In this document: in pieces, positions 22,011-34,958 of the stretch
How positions within the stretch are numbered: the stretch's first letter is position 1
How the letters are laid out: each line of letters begins with the position of its first letter
Source: Voacanga thouarsii
Taxonomy: Eukaryota; Streptophyta; Magnoliopsida; Gentianales; Apocynaceae
Reading direction: 5' to 3'
Assembly: GCA_026120185.1 (NCBI GenBank)
Contig: JANUWF010001659.1
Coordinates: 5,952,001-6,016,000, forward strand
DNA: 64,000 bases
Notes under the pieces: generated by a model
Databases searched by the model: none
What the model was told of the DNA's origin: nothing
What the model saw: the letters and a program-made list of their open reading frames with translations, nothing else
Made by a program: the position numbers and the translations under genes

Positions 22011-22961
22011 AGAGCTATCAAAATGGGCTAAGCCCATAGGCCAGGCCCAACCCATAAATAATATAGGCTGGGGGTGGGTTGCAGTTTTTTTGGCCTATAT
22101 TTCAACTGGGCCTATTTGGCCCGGCCCACAAAGCCTATAGGTTGAGTGGGGTTGGGCCGAGCTTGGCCCGTTGGCCACCTCCTTTTTTTTTTTTTTTTAA
22201 ATTTCCAATTTCAGAAATTATAAAAGTTTTAAAAGTCTAAACAACATACTAATTAAAGATGATGATGGTAATGTATAACAAATTTTTTTTTTAAATTTCT
22301 TTAACTAGTTCATAATTATTATATTCTTTTTTCTTATTGTAATTTGTGATTATTAGATGAACAATCCGACCTTGAAACAGTCATGTCAAATATATCATCG
22401 TCAACCGTAGATTAAAATAAAATCATTGAAGAATGTATATCTTTTTGGCAACTGGCAGTCTTAGCAATACTTTTTGCCTTTCATGGCTTTTTTCATAAAA
22501 TTGTGAAACAAATATTGATTTTTAACTTTGATGTTTCTAAATTTGAAATTTTAAATTGGATTACTGTATTTATATATTTAAGAGTTATGGATTTAATATG
22601 TAATTTTTTATGCTTAATTCTCAAACTTGTTAAAATTGTAAATTTATGTAGAATTGCGTGTGTAAAGTATAATCGATAAAATATTCTTAACTTATTATTT
22701 GATATTTATATTTTATTTTAATTTATAATTTGATTCATTATAGTTGTACTAGAGATAGAATTAAAGACTAAAAAATATAAATATGGTATGAAATTTTTTT
22801 AATATTTTATATATGAATGACCCATGGGCCAGCCTATAGGCTAAGAAGGGTTGGGCTGGGCTTAGGATTTTACAACCCATCAAAAACATGTGCTTGCCCG
22901 TCCTAGCCTATATTTCTGCCAGCCCATGTGGTCTAGGCTGGGCTTACCCATTTTGATAGCT
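22011..22961. mobile_element. hAT-like non-autonomous DNA transposon in D1 pol
   Basis: A 951-bp insertion between integrase and reverse transcriptase coding sequence of D1. The ends are inverted repeats: AGAGCTATCAAAATGGG at the left, and at the right the complement of AGCTATCAAAATGGGTAAGC. The next ~130 bases on each side are GGCC/GGGCTGG-rich, as in many plant hAT-type elements. D2 has the uninterrupted site (CATCCTCTAAGTATCTAGC, 49994-50012). Against it, D1 has CTCCACGT on the left (22003-22010) and CCCTAAGT on the right (22962-22969): an 8-base duplication with mutations, the hAT size. No transposase frame exists, so it would depend on another element. Confidence 0.82.
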
Positions 22962-23049
22962 CCCTAAGTATCTAGCATTATTACTTATAAGTATTTTTTG
23001 CTCATTGAGATGATAAAAGTAACCATCCTTTGTTCCTTTTGGATTCCCA

Positions 23050-23720
23050 ACAAAATAGCACAATTCTGAATTTAGTTCTAATATGTCTCTTTTGATCAGT
23101 ACATAAGTTGGACATCCCATATCTTGAGATAATTTAGACTAGGCCTACTCCCAATCCACATCTCATAGGGTATCCTAGGTATTGAGTTGGAAGGCACCAA
23201 GTTTAGAATATATGCTGCTATTTCTAGGGCATATCCCAAAATAGACACTGGAAGAGTAGCATGGGACATCATACCTCAGACAATTTCCATCAATGTCCTA
23301 TTCTTTCTCTCAGCTAATCCATTCTACCGGGGTGTTCCGGACATGGAGAGTTGGGATGCTATCCTATGATATATTATATAGTCCGTGAATTCACTAAAGA
23401 GGTACTCTCCACTATGATCAAATCGTAAGATCTTAATCAATTTACCTGTTGATGCTCCACTTCAGCCTTAAATTCTTTGAACTTATCAAAAGAGTCAGAC
23501 TTGCATCTCATCAGGTAGACATAACCATACCTAGTATAATCATATATGAAAGTAATAAAGTACTCGAACCCCCCTCTCGTTGGTATAAACAAATGACCAT
23601 ACACATAAGTATAAACAAGACTCAGTATCTCCTTGGCTATATTCGCCTTTTGGGTTAATGACCTTTTAGTCATTTTTTTGTTCATAAAACAGGATTCACA
23701 CTAAGGCTAACTTTCTAATC
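23050..23720 (-). pseudogene. D1 integrase remnant
   Basis: Minus-strand frame 23685-23437 reads MNKKMTKRSLTQKANIAKEI, LVYTYVYGHL and GGFEYFITFIYDYTRYGYVYLM. Copia normally has YTDVCGPL, so the first catalytic Asp has become Tyr. In another frame near 23330-23285 it reads NGLAERKNRTLMEIV, keeping the catalytic Glu. The C-terminal part (YALEIAAYILN, near 23230-23195) continues to about 23050. Confidence 0.85.
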
Positions 23721-24262
23721 TAAATGAGCCCAAAGGCCTATCATGGATTAACCTCTAAATCCTAGTTGACTTAATGTGACCCAACCTTGGATATGAGTCA
23801 TTGACATTGGTCTTTATCTTCCTGTTTAAAGATTCAGATTGTGCGTTATTTAAATGACTATTAATAGGACTAATGAAGAATAGATTTCCGTACATGTACC
23901 CAATACATAAAACTTCTCCATTTTTACTAATAGTTATACTAGAATAGAAAGAAACAGAATATCATTAATTTATTAGTTTTGCAAATGAAACCAAATTCTA
24001 TCTAAAACCAGAAATAAATAAATCATCCTTCAATATAACTATTATATTACAGTCAAAAGCAAGTCTAGTTCTCCTATTGCAATGACACAAACTTGTGCTC
24101 CATTTCCCATGCGTAGTCTATGTTCGCCCTTCTAGAGACTTCTAAATTTTGTAAACTCCTCTAAGGAGTTATGATGTGATCAGCGGCTCCTAAATCAACA
24201 ATCCATGTCGAAGTTGATCCAACCGTTGATATAGATTCTAGATAGCAAACATTACCTGTGGG
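23721..24262 (-). pseudogene. D1 GAG-pre-integrase and protease remnant
   Basis: Near 24235-24180 the minus strand reads STWIVDLGAADHIIT, the copia protease site (usually IVDSGATNHIC). It keeps the catalytic Asp. Downstream segments (ISVxxLxxxxYSVSFY, MYGNLFF) match D2 and C1. The pre-integrase part reaches about 23721 with many stops. Confidence 0.75.
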
Positions 24263-25044
24263 GGTTTTCTTGGCTTGAAGATTTGGACACTCTTTTTTTC
24301 AGTGTCCTTCTTTCCATATTTGAAGCATTTGTCCTTAGGTTTGTCTTTGGGCTAGTGCACTGTATTGCTTTTCTTCTTTTGGAACTTTCTGGGCTTAGGC
24401 CCAGTTCCTTTACAAGAAGCTATCATAGCCCTTTCTTGTGGCTTGATGACCTTTTCCACCACCTAGAGCTTTTTCATCAACTCTGTTCAATTCATATTTA
24501 ACTTGTTCATATTGTACTTCAACTTGAACTTAGTAAAAGTGTCTGACAAAGATTCGAGAACCACGTCCATTTAGTTCTCGGGGTCAATGACAGCCTCCAA
24601 GACTTTTGCTTCCTCGAAAGCAGTAATCATTTTCAGCATTTGCTCTCTAGCTTATGCTCCCTCAGCTATCTTAGTGTTAATGATTGTTCGAAGAGCCTCC
24701 TTCCTTGCTGGCCAGCTTTTGTCTACGAATATCATGGCTAGTGATGTACTGATATCATATATAGTTGCCATGTGCTCATATTTGGATTAGAGCACATTTG
24801 ATGTGGAGGCTAATATATAACATCGTGCCAACTCATCAGCCTTTTTCCATGCCTTCTCAGCCTCACACTCCTCATCAGTGGAACCTTTCCTAATCACAGG
24901 GCAAGTCTCGTGGAGGACATACTTATACTTCTCGGTTGTGAGTATTATGTCTAGGTTCCTTTTCTAATCCACATAGTTAAGACCCATTAGCTTATTCTCA
25001 TGGAGAATATTGGCAAAGGGACTGAAAGAACCTCCGCCAGTCAT
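24263..25044 (-). pseudogene. D1 copia gag remnant
   Basis: Starts at the minus-strand ATG at 25044 (MTGGGSFSPFANILHENKL). D2 has the same start (MVGGSFSPLAVIL). The RNLDIILTTEKYKYVLHE block follows, with a stop in place of the conserved Trp before it. The zinc knuckle near 24325-24262 reads KCFKYGKKDTEKK, with one Cys and the His lost. Confidence 0.8.
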
Positions 25045-26859
25045 TTCTAAAAAATTAAAAAATAAAAGAAATTCTCAAATTTGTGAAAACAAAAATAATT
25101 TTGTGCACTCTTATCCTCATATTAAACTGATAATAGTTAACCCCATCACTATTATCTTTAACTCGATTAATTTGGCTCTTAGGTAACCTGATATAACTTC
25201 TTGGGAAGATTTATACTTTCCTAATCTAAGTGTGTTAACCACCACAAATTAATTTTCCTTTTAGGTGATGATTTAGAAGATAACTCCATTAAGGGGATGG
25301 TCGTTTCTTCTTATTTTCTATAGGCATGCCTCGCATTATAAGCACCAACGTGGGCTGGCCGATCATAGTACATGTCCCAAGTAATTAAATACACCCTTCC
25401 ATTAGTTCTAGATCCTTGTGGTATCTCCATCCTATACGAGTTCACTCTCAGGGTGACGCAAGGAGACCCACAATCTCTAATGAGAATCGTAATGGAAGTC
25501 GTGGGACTGTTGGAATCCTTCTCCCACTTAGTTTTTTAAATAAGGGTTTTCTTGCAAAAATATCCTTTGAAAATTTTCAATTAAGTTCTCTTTTAACTTA
25601 AAAGTAAAATATCTAAACTAATAAAAATTTCTATATCAAGGTTTATACCCTTTGAGAAACTTTCCTTATGGATAAATTTTATTTAAGTTAAAAACTTAAT
25701 AATTTCAAAAAAAAAATTCCATTTAAAACTTGATAGAGATTTTGATCCCAAATTTTTATTTGACAAATATAATTTTCCTTTGCGAAAATGAATTAAAATG
25801 GTTTTTCCATTTTAACTTCCAAAAATTTCTAAATCCAGAAAATTTCTATGTCAGGGATAAGAACCTTTAAGAAAATAACCAAGGATTAATTTTTGTTTAA
25901 GTTAAAATTAACCATTTAATTAATGAAAAATATTTTTCGTTGTCAAATAAAATTTTTCAAAGACTATAGTCTTTCAGAAAACGTGCATATAGGAATTAAA
26001 ATAAATAGCATGCTAGAAAACTATAAACGTTATCATACTTTTCTATTTTTAAACCTAAGTGCCCACATAATAGAACTAAACACATTAATTAAATTAATTA
26101 ATGGTCTTATTTAATCCTTAAAATTCATTACTATTATTTTTCATGCAAAATATTCAAAGAATATTAACTATTGCAAAATTAATAACTTCGTCTGTATAGA
26201 ACAAAACCCAAAAAGAAATAGCCCAAAAAAATAAGGAAATCCTTTACTATTTCCTTCTGGTCTTGTGCACCTGCTACACTGGATCATTGCCCATTGAAAG
26301 ACCCATGGACCATAACCCACGAGCCGATGCCCACAACCCATGGGCTCCACAGGTTGCCGAAAAACATGGTCACTATTGTGATCACATCCTAGGATGTAAG
26401 AAGTTTCCCCCGAGCTGAGGGTCGACTCAACGCTTGCTGTGGCACTTGAGCTGTTGCTTGGTTGAGCCGCCCTACGGCTCCACTCACACTGAGCCACCAC
26501 TATGGGTCGGCTTGGCAGCGGCTCTCCTTCATCTTCTTTGTTTTTTTTTTGTTTTTTTTTTCAATTTATCTAGAAAGCTTCTTTAATTCATTTTGCGACT
26601 TCCTCAAGTGGCCATTTCGATACAAATTTTCATCGAAAGCACAACCACATCCGCATATACCCTTTAATATTGGGTTTACACAATTGCTATAGAAAGCTTT
26701 AAAATTACATAGTTTCCTAAACCTCAAGCATGAGATGTACAGAAATCTATCCCATACCAAACCAACGAAGGCTTTAAATCAAACATTTATCTTGACAATT
26801 TTATTAACTAACATGCGTCTTTCCTAAGTCTTTCAAAGCTTCATGGTTCTTATACCAAT
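25045..26859 (-). other. D1 leader and primer site
   Basis: The primer site is 26859-26845 (minus strand ATTGGTATAAGAACC, decayed iMet type). The following ~1.8 kb leader is non-coding and alignable with the D2 leader (52090-53740) and, in part, C1. It includes a GC-rich segment at 26265-26530 and the conserved GGAGTTATCTTC / AAGTATAAATCTTCCC region (25200-25300). Confidence 0.75.
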
Positions 26860-28420
26860 TAAAGGTATGAAAACATAATAGAAGCCATGCAAATGCCAAA
26901 CCTTGGCGGAAAACAAAACACAATAACCAGTGGAAGGAAGGAAAAATAAGACCTTTGTGCTTGGTTATTTTCTTTGCCACAAAGAAGGCTATTAGACCAT
27001 AGGAATAGCCTCTCCTCACGATGATGTTTCCGAGATTGTTGATGATTCCAGTTGAAATCCCGCGATTTGCCTACTTCTCCGAGGCATGAATGTAGAAGCT
27101 TTTGCTTCTCAGAATATTCCACCACCCAATATATATTGGTGACACAACTCAGGCGACGAAGGTCAAGTCTTCTTGATCCTTTGCTATTAACTAGCAAAAT
27201 CAATAAGACAAAAGGAAAGGAAATGAATGAGAGAGAGAAAAAGAGAGAGAAAAGCAAGAACAAGGCTTGTTGGAGTTTTTTTATTTTTTCTACTTCACAG
27301 ACGTAAGTCTCTGTGATGATAGAAAACTACACGGTCTTTTATCCTGATAACATAACACCGGAGTTTTGATATTTCATGACATCTAGAAGTTATCAACAGA
27401 AGATGTTTTTATTTTTATTTTATTAAACTCTTCTGTTCTATGAATTTAAAAAAAAAACCTTTAAATAATTATTGGACCATCAATATTATATATTATTTTA
27501 CTTGGACCCAATGAGCCCAAAATTATAAACATTAATTATTTATTTTCTGGACCTATAAAAATAACCCATTAAATAATTAATGAGCCCAATTAAATCAAAA
27601 TAATTATTCAAGCCTTTCTGTCTAGTTTAGGCCTAGGTTAATTTTCTAATCATTTAATTTGGGTTTAGGCCCTGAATAATTAATTAACCAATTAAATTAG
27701 ATAATAAATTTAATTTAATTTCTCTCATTCTTTTATTTTTTTCAGTCCAATAATAAATTAGACTTCTTGAATAAAATAAAATCCTTTTTAACTGAGATCA
27801 TTTTCTTGACCCAAAATTAATTAAGACTTACGAGCTATTCTGAGAACCAAAAAGACACATTGCCTTGGCTGCTAAAATGACCAAAATACCCCTACTATAT
27901 AAATAGATGTATTTTATATTTTAAATATTTGCAAATATCACAATAAGAAAATATTTACTTTAAGGATAGTGCTGCATTTGCTATGTCTTCGACCTACAGG
28001 TGAAATGACTAAAATATCCTTCCACACATCGTCGTGCATTTAGTGAGGAAAAAAATGTACTAACACCTCTCTAAAAAACATCTATCATCGTTAGGCATTT
28101 AGCCCTATGATCCATGACTTTTTGGAATATTTTTGCTTTCCAAGGTAGTTACCCTAAAGCAAATATCCAAGTCATGTTCCCTAGGGCCCTGGATAATTAC
28201 ATTATTCGGACAACCAGAAGTGGCAAAATATAGTACATAAACTATCTTGTACAAGTCTGTCTTAAGTAACTAGTTACTTATACCCAACATACAAGTATAT
28301 TGGTCCTACTAAAGAACCTCAACTATAGTATATCAAGGTATAAGCTTCCAGCTTCATCAGACTACCAACTCATACTCAAGCTATCGAGTACAAGTCCACT
28401 TTGTAGCAGTAGTAGTCTAG
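26860..28420 (-). repeat. D1 5' LTR, main piece
   Basis: The minus-strand end is CATACCTTTA at 26860. It runs to 28420, where element E begins, and matches the D1 3' LTR throughout. A 134-codon open frame on the minus strand (27263-26859) lies in the transcribed part; the same region in the 3' LTR is broken (63 codons at 16927-16736), so I do not treat it as a gene. Confidence 0.9.
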
Positions 28421-29919
28421 GTTAAAAATACCATTATTTGAGGCTATTTTAAGATATATTTGTTCTAATAACTAAGTATATTCCTTCCTATCTTACATTT
28501 TACTTGTAAAAGGTGTTTTTGGCAAACATGTGTGGATTTAAGTAAAAATCGAGTAGAAAGTGCGCAGAACCAGAATGTTCGTAGAGCCAGACCAATTAGT
28601 AGACTAGGCATCAGGTCCATTCTGTCCAGCAGCGGATATCGAACGAGCTTCAAGGATTTTTCTAGAACAGACTTGGCACTAGGTCTGGCAAGTGTACTTG
28701 GTGTCGGGTCCATTCTGCTTGCTAAAGAAAAGAAGGCCAAAACAAAGTAAAACAACAAAAAAAAAAAAAAAAAAACAGAGTGTACCTAGCACCAAGTAGG
28801 TTCTGGAGGTGAAATTTCATTACACGGAATTAGGGTTTATCCAATGATTTTGGTATTTTCTTATTCCTATTCAGCGAAGACTTCCTCAACTATAAAATAG
28901 GCATCTAAGAGGCCTATAAAAGCATAAAAGAACACAAGGGATTGGGATAAACAATTAAGAGAGGTGAATTAAATGACAGAAATTCTGATTCTCTCATTCA
29001 AGGAGGAATTCACCTAAGTCAAGGAGGATTGTTCAAAGGGAGTCTTCAAAGAAGAAGAAAGAGGTTGTCTATGAGTTCTTTCTTTTCTCTTTATTTTCTT
29101 TTTCTTTAGCAATGATGTATTCAACGTTTTTATTGTATTTTAACATTGTTTTAGGATTCATGATTTTGGGTTAATTTAGTTATTTGATTAATTCTTTGTC
29201 ATCTTTGGTGTTTGATTATTTAATTTCATTGATTATTGATGCAAGTTCTTCTAATTGGCTTTGACACAACGATGCTAGGAGTTTCATTGCATTGATTTCA
29301 TACTTGTTAAATCTTGATGGATTTGAACAATGAAGTAAGGATTTTAGAACTAAGTGATCAAATATTATGTTAATTTCATATTGACCTAGGGGTAGTAGCT
29401 AATTTCATGTTTATAAGGAATTGAACATAATGTATGTTTTGGTTATATTAGCTTGATTGATAAATCTGTTAATATGAATTAAAATATAGTATTCCCTAGA
29501 TTGATAAACAAAGTGGAATTTACCTAAGTAGAATAATGACTTGTGAGATGATTGAGTTTTACCTTATATTCCTTCATGATACCAAGATGATAATTAGTTT
29601 GGAGAATTATTAATTGGTTCATTGTTATGTTTTCTAAGGTACTTGCCTAAATTGCATAAACTTACATTCTTGAGGTGTGAATGTCTCTTTTCTTTTCTTT
29701 TTATTCTTTTCTTACTTTATTTGGTTCGGTTAAACAATGAAAGAAAAGTGATTAGCGTGCACTTGTTGCTTTGAGGATCGACACTCGTTAATTACCTTTA
29801 TTATGCTTGCAATGAGAATACTTGCTCACATGTGTATTTTGGGATTAATGTTTTAATTAAACTTGATTAAGAGATGGATTTGAAATGGATTATTTTATAT
29901 GCCCAAAATTTACACATTA
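28421..29919 (+). repeat. Element E 5' LTR
   Basis: It pairs with the 3' LTR at 41204-42527 (ATTTGAGGCTRTTTTAAGATAYATTTG, CTATAAAAG promoter near 28915, TGATGTATTCAA, GATCGACACTCGTTAATT, ending CACATTA/TGCATCA). It lacks the first ~10 bases TGTGATAGGG. It carries ~190 bases (about 28500-28680) absent from the 3' LTR, within which the GC-rich words described under findings occur. Confidence 0.88.
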
Positions 29920-29924
29920 AGATT

Positions 29925-29942
29925 TTAGAGCCGTTGCCTGGG
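29925..29942 (+). promoter_or_regulatory. Element E primer binding site (tRNA-Asp type)
   Basis: TTAGAGCCGTTGCCTGGG follows the LTR end. It is a mutated form of TGGCGCCGTTGCCGGGG, complementary to the 3' end of plant tRNA-Asp, as used by Athila/Tat-type elements. Confidence 0.75.
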
Positions 29943-30264
29943 AACAATATCATGAAAGCTTGGACTTTGTTGATTTAACTATGTTAATATGTTAATATGT
30001 ATATATGTTCTTTGTGTAAATCAGTGTTCCATCTTGTTGTTTGTAACATTGTGTAACTTAATTGATTGGCTTACTTCATGTTGTACTATAAATACCACTA
30101 ACTTTTGTATTTAGATAGTTTGTCAATGTTTGTGTTTTTTTCTTTTTTTTTCTATTATTTGTTTACCCCTTTATTTTATTCTTTTCTTTGTTTTTTATTA
30201 TTTTTGTTTGTTTTTATTTTTTATTTGATTTTTATTTTTCTTTGAGCACGAGATTGACAACATC

Positions 30265-30770
30265 ATGGACAACTACTTTTGGCCACAAAATCAAATGAGC
30301 TATAATGACGAGATTTTGGCAAATTTGCAAGCTTGGATTGACGATTTTTATGAGATGTCACTTGAAGCCTCAATGCATTCTTTTGTCACCAATACAAATT
30401 CCTCCATTAAGTGGCATGAAGAAGCATCCTAACGTATGAGCCATCAAAGAACACAACTAGCCAAGTTGGTTGAGGATGCTAAAAAGGCCCATGTGATTGA
30501 ACAAGACAATCCCTAAGGAAAATAAAGAGGATATGAGAAACGATTATCTAATGTGGAAAGAGAGGTATTCAATTCTTCTGTATGTGCTAATAATTCTAAT
30601 ATCTCTTTACCACATGATTTTTTAAGTTCTTCTCAATTCTTGGAAAATAAGGGTTCAAATGAAGATGTGTTGAATTTATCATACCATCATAAGAAGCCTT
30701 GGAGAAAGGTAGTAATTTCTACCTTTCAGCCCATTCAAAGGGAGGTAACTTAATTTTTGTAGATGTGTCG
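30265..30770 (+). pseudogene. Element E degraded internal open frame
   Basis: An ATG at 30265 begins MDNYFWPQNQMSYNDEILAN, with LQAWIDDFYEMSLEASMHS and RTQLAKLVEDAKKAHV following. It is broken by stops after about 55 codons and again later. The helical, Gln/Leu-rich character recalls gag fragments of Athila/Tat elements, but I cannot assign a domain. The following 30770-31970 is AT-rich and non-coding, with several GTGTGGGG blocks. Confidence 0.45.
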
Positions 30771-31972
30771 AAAAGTACTAATTTCTTTATCCAATATTTA
30801 AGAATTCAATTGCTAAGTTTTAAGAGGAATTTGAATTGTGACAAATCTTTTGAAGGGTCAAAAGGTGATTTCAAGTTTGATGCATTCTTTAGAAACCATG
30901 TGCACTTATAAGTTGACAAAATTATTTGTGTTTTGCTTTAGTGAGAAAAATTGTTTTCATAAACCTTCTATTTCTCATAAACCTCTTTTCTTTCAAATTT
31001 CATAATGCATATCTTCTATTTTGAGCTTTAATTTCTTTCCAAAAGGTTTGATGAGAAAGCATGATGAGTGGAAAGAGTTTTTTTTTTTTGTTTTTGTTTT
31101 TGTTTTGTTAAGTTGTTTTTCCTCTCTGAAATAAGGAAAAGATTTTCCATCTTAAATATGGGGGGAGTGAGTTGTGTCTTTATTTACTTTCTTAGGTTTT
31201 TTAGTATTTTTCTTTAGTTTGTTTTCTTTTATTTAGGTGTGTTTTTATTTTATTATTATTTTCCTTGTGCTTTTATTTGTGTTTTGTTATATAGGAATGC
31301 AGCCATCTTGCATGAGTCATTCTCCCAATCTCATGTTTGGATATCTATTGAAGCATTATTACACTTAGAAAGTATTGCTTAAACATTCTACCCTATTATT
31401 ATTTTTGGTCCATTTGGAGATGCTTTCAGGTGTTTATTTTTTGCCAATGAGGATATTGTCCAATTTAAGTGTGGGGAAGTGGTTTGGTGATATACTTTGT
31501 CCAAGTTTTATCAATTATCTTCGTGTTTTCTTGGTATTAAGCTACATTATAAAATTTTGAAATTGAGAAACAATTTTTTTTTTAGCACAATGTTTGGAAA
31601 ATTGGAGCTACTTCGTCATGACAGTATCTTCTTTACTTTCTTCTCATTCTTTCTTCATCTTGGTCTTTTTAGCTGTACTTTTATTCTTTTATCTTTGGCC
31701 TTTGAGGACAATATCCAGTTTCAGTGTGGGGGGGCGGGGGCGGGAAGAATAAAGGTTAAAGAAAAACTTTTCCATATGAATTTGATGAATGCAGGTTGTG
31801 ATTGTTGTGATAAGTTTTTCGAAACTTTTAGTGGTTTCAATGTTAAGCAAGGTTGCAATTCTTTTCCTTACTTGGATATGAGTTTTGTCATTCATTAGGT
31901 GGAATTTGATGACACGGGTTTTATTGGAAAAGATATTTCTCAAGACTTGAGAATTTTGAGTAATCTTGTTTA

Positions 31973-33693
31973 TGTTAGTGTTCTGCCCTAAAGATAATCA
32001 ATTGTACAATGTATATGACACATTTTATTTTAATAAAAAGGCATTATTTTTCTTACAATATCCTTTGTTTACTTTAAGTAATATAACTATTCGATAAAGT
32101 CCTCAGTACAACACTGTGTTAAGGAAATCATGATAGAGATCATGATATCAGATTCCTACTACAATGTATAGTGTTAGTACTTAAATAGTCCATAGTCGTA
32201 GTATTAATGAGACAGGACATATCATTAATGCGTTAAGACTAGCATGTGTTAGACTTCCTAATTTGATCAGGCGATGGTTCTCATAACCGTTGGTATTGAG
32301 ACACTAAAAGTTAACACATGGATGCTTGTTAATGGAACAAGTTCATCGGATGACTAAGTTTTGAGATAATCACATAGATAACTATTTAGTACCAGTGATA
32401 TAATCTCCATATAGCAAATGTGAAAGTATCCTTAGACTTGAGATCTCCAAAGTACTTTGTTTGCTTAGCCTTGTACTTTGATTCCAATTTCCGGAGCTCG
32501 ATAGAGGGCCGCCTATGGGATGGATATTAGGTACATTGTGAGGTAAACGAACGTAGTTGAGAGAGTCAATAAAGGACTCACCACTCCTAAAAGTAGGGGT
32601 GAATATCTCACGGCCACTTGTAGGAATTACTACTTAGAAAGTCCTTGACAAAGGCGATTATGTAATGGAAATAGTTCAAATTGATACATATCTAGAGTAG
32701 TGGGTTTCTGGCACAAGTACTATTGTTTTCGGGCCAGAATTAATTCTGGAGCGAGTTGGCATTGATTCCGTACTCCAAATCGAAGGAGATATTGTATGGT
32801 GAAAAGAGTTAATTGCACTGTAGTTTGCTATTAAAGGGTTCATGTCAAGCCACTTGACTTCCTGGACTCTTGGGTGGTCATGATGTGTTGCTAGATACCG
32901 CTCATTATCTGAGAATATGGATTTATTAATTGATGGATTAATAAACCAATCCTAATTAGAATTAATAGGATTAATTCTAATTAATTATGGATTCTTAATC
33001 TCAAAGACGTTTGGATTAATTCATATTCTCTACCAATTGAGTAGGAAACCTAATAGGTCACACGCAATAGAGGATTATATACTCAAGATGTTATTTGATA
33101 ACATTGTGGGGTTAATTGAGAGAAAGAGAAGTTGTTGTGGACAAATTATAATTAGTTATAATTTATGGTACAAGTTGTAACTGTGTGAACTTGATGTTTC
33201 CAATTACAATTAGGGAGCTCTAATTGTTTTAGAATTCCAGATTTTCAGTGAATTTCTGATTTTATGATGATTGTATCGAAAACCCTAAGGGTGATTCATG
33301 TGAGAAAAATTGTAGCAACATAAACCTTCTCTTTTTCTTCTTCTCTCTTGATTTGATCTTGAAAAGGAACATTAGCTACCACTTACAATTTCTGCTACCA
33401 CAGAAAACTTCATGCTTGAGTATTCCTCTGTGTGGATTACTTTTAGCGATAATCGCACACAGTGATTATAGTGGTTAGACGTTCAACTCACGTGGAGATT
33501 GATCACGAGGATTGCTGGATCGCACCTCAACTTGAAGAAGAAAATTTTGTTCTTCAGATGATCACCTAAAGGTAAAAAGCTGTTACCTTTACTCTCTTTA
33601 TGTCTTGTTTTCCTCACATAGACGGGTCCTGGGAGGGTATCTCGTTTTATTTTCCACTGCGCCGTATAGGATACGAGCCACAGATACCTAACA
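31973..33693 (+). repeat. Family B 5' LTR
   Basis: TGTTAGTGTTCTGCCC to GATACCTAACA. Shared B landmarks in order: GACACATTTTATTTTAATAAA, ACACTGTGTTAAGGAAATCATG, AACACATGGATGCTTGT, GCCGCCTATGGGATGGATAT, GTCAAGCCACTTGACTTCCTGG, TGTGGATTAC, GGTAAAAAGCTGTTACC. Confidence 0.95.
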
Positions 33694-33694
33694 A

Positions 33695-33706
33695 TGGTAT
33701 CAGAGC
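33695..33706 (+). promoter_or_regulatory. Family B primer binding site
   Basis: TGGTATCAGAGC, one base after the LTR, is a perfect initiator-Met tRNA primer site. Confidence 0.9.
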
Positions 33707-34958
33707 CATGCTATACGTGGTCTACGGATATTGTTTAGGCATGAAAAATTATTTTCATGTTTGTCTTTGTTTACTGTGAAAATCTTTTTCACTCTAGTCA
33801 AAATCATTTCGATCTTTATGGGTTGGGTCTATAGCACAATATGATTGTGTAAAAGTCACATAGTATTTCGAAAAGATACTTTTTTTTGTGCTGAAAATTT
33901 CTATAGGAAAAATACTTTTTTGCAACATGGATGTTGTCCTCCGTTTCATCTTAATTTTCCATTTTTGATTTTGTTTAAACTAACAAATTGGTTGTTGTTT
34001 ATAGCTTCAAAACAGAAAATATAGCTGAGAATTGTTCTCACTGAAAATTTGTAGAAGAAGAAAGCACCATAAATTGTTTGTGGAAGTTTTTGAAAAATCG
34101 CCGCCATTGTTGCAGAACATAGGCTGTGCCTGCTCTAGCTTCCAAGCCGGCGCCAGTTCTAGTTCCATTCTTTCGGATGGCTATGGACTAAAACCAATTA
34201 TATTTGTTCATGCATTTTACAGTTTTGATTTTTATGAAATAGGGCTTGCATGGCCTACCTTCTCTAGAATTCTTGTGTAATTCTCTCCTCATCTAACTCC
34301 CCTCGAATGTAACTCGACATTATCTCTGTTTAGGAAATTATGTAATTAGTTTACATAGGTTAGATAGGAGTAGAATTATTTTATTCTGGGGATGTCAATC
34401 AAAATAAGGCGAGGAGATAAGACCTTCTACTTAAATCATGCATGAACACATAAGGTTAACTATATTAATTTCTTTGTAGCTCAAAGAAATTAATTTAGTG
34501 TAAAGTCCATAACCATACCACGTAATCGCTTTATTACTATGATTATCAATTATGTAATTTATTAATTTTTATGCATGTCATTCAACAAAATCACTAAAAG
34601 GAACAAATCTCTCAATTAATATTAATCATAATTCCTTTCATTAATATAGTAAAAATGACAGTCCTTTTTCGAGACCAGGTTGTTGGGCAAACCCAAGCCT
34701 ACTTGACATCGGGCATGTTCAAGCTATGAAATTAAATTTCTTTGGAATTAAATTCCTGATTAATAGAGTTTGAGGAATTTGGATATCGGTCCACTAGGAA
34801 AGCTTCCAACGGGCTTTCTCGAATCAGTAGTGGGGGCTATTGGTTTGAGTAAAATAGTGGAGTAAAAATGCGTTTAATTAAAGTCCTAATTATTTGCATA
34901 TCATGTGCATATATAAGTAGCTAATGCTCTCTATCTTTACATCTAGGTCACTTGCATC
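33707..34958 (+). other. Family B untranslated leader
   Basis: About 1.25 kb without coding content. It includes the GC-rich word GGCGCCAGTTCTAGTTCCAT (34149-34168), also found in gypsy LTRs A and E, and an 82-codon frame (34032-34280) that I regard as chance. Confidence 0.7.

Noticed and set aside
26168..26500. 110-codon frame in the D1 leader
   Set aside because: Not conserved in the C1 or D2 leaders; GC-rich leader sequence explains it.
26859..27263. 134-codon open frame on the minus strand, seemingly the longest uncharacterised protein of the window
   Set aside because: It lies wholly in the D1 LTR. The same region of the other D1 LTR is open for only 63 codons and D2 has no such frame; hydrophobic, low-complexity start.
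31497..31898. 133-codon open frame, Phe-rich
   Set aside because: It lies in the non-coding internal part of element E, over a polypurine-like block. Composition reflects T-rich DNA, not a protein family.
33695..33710. Possible tRNA gene fragments at TGGTATCAGAGC sites
   Set aside because: These are retrotransposon primer binding sites directly after LTR ends, with no tRNA cloverleaf around them.
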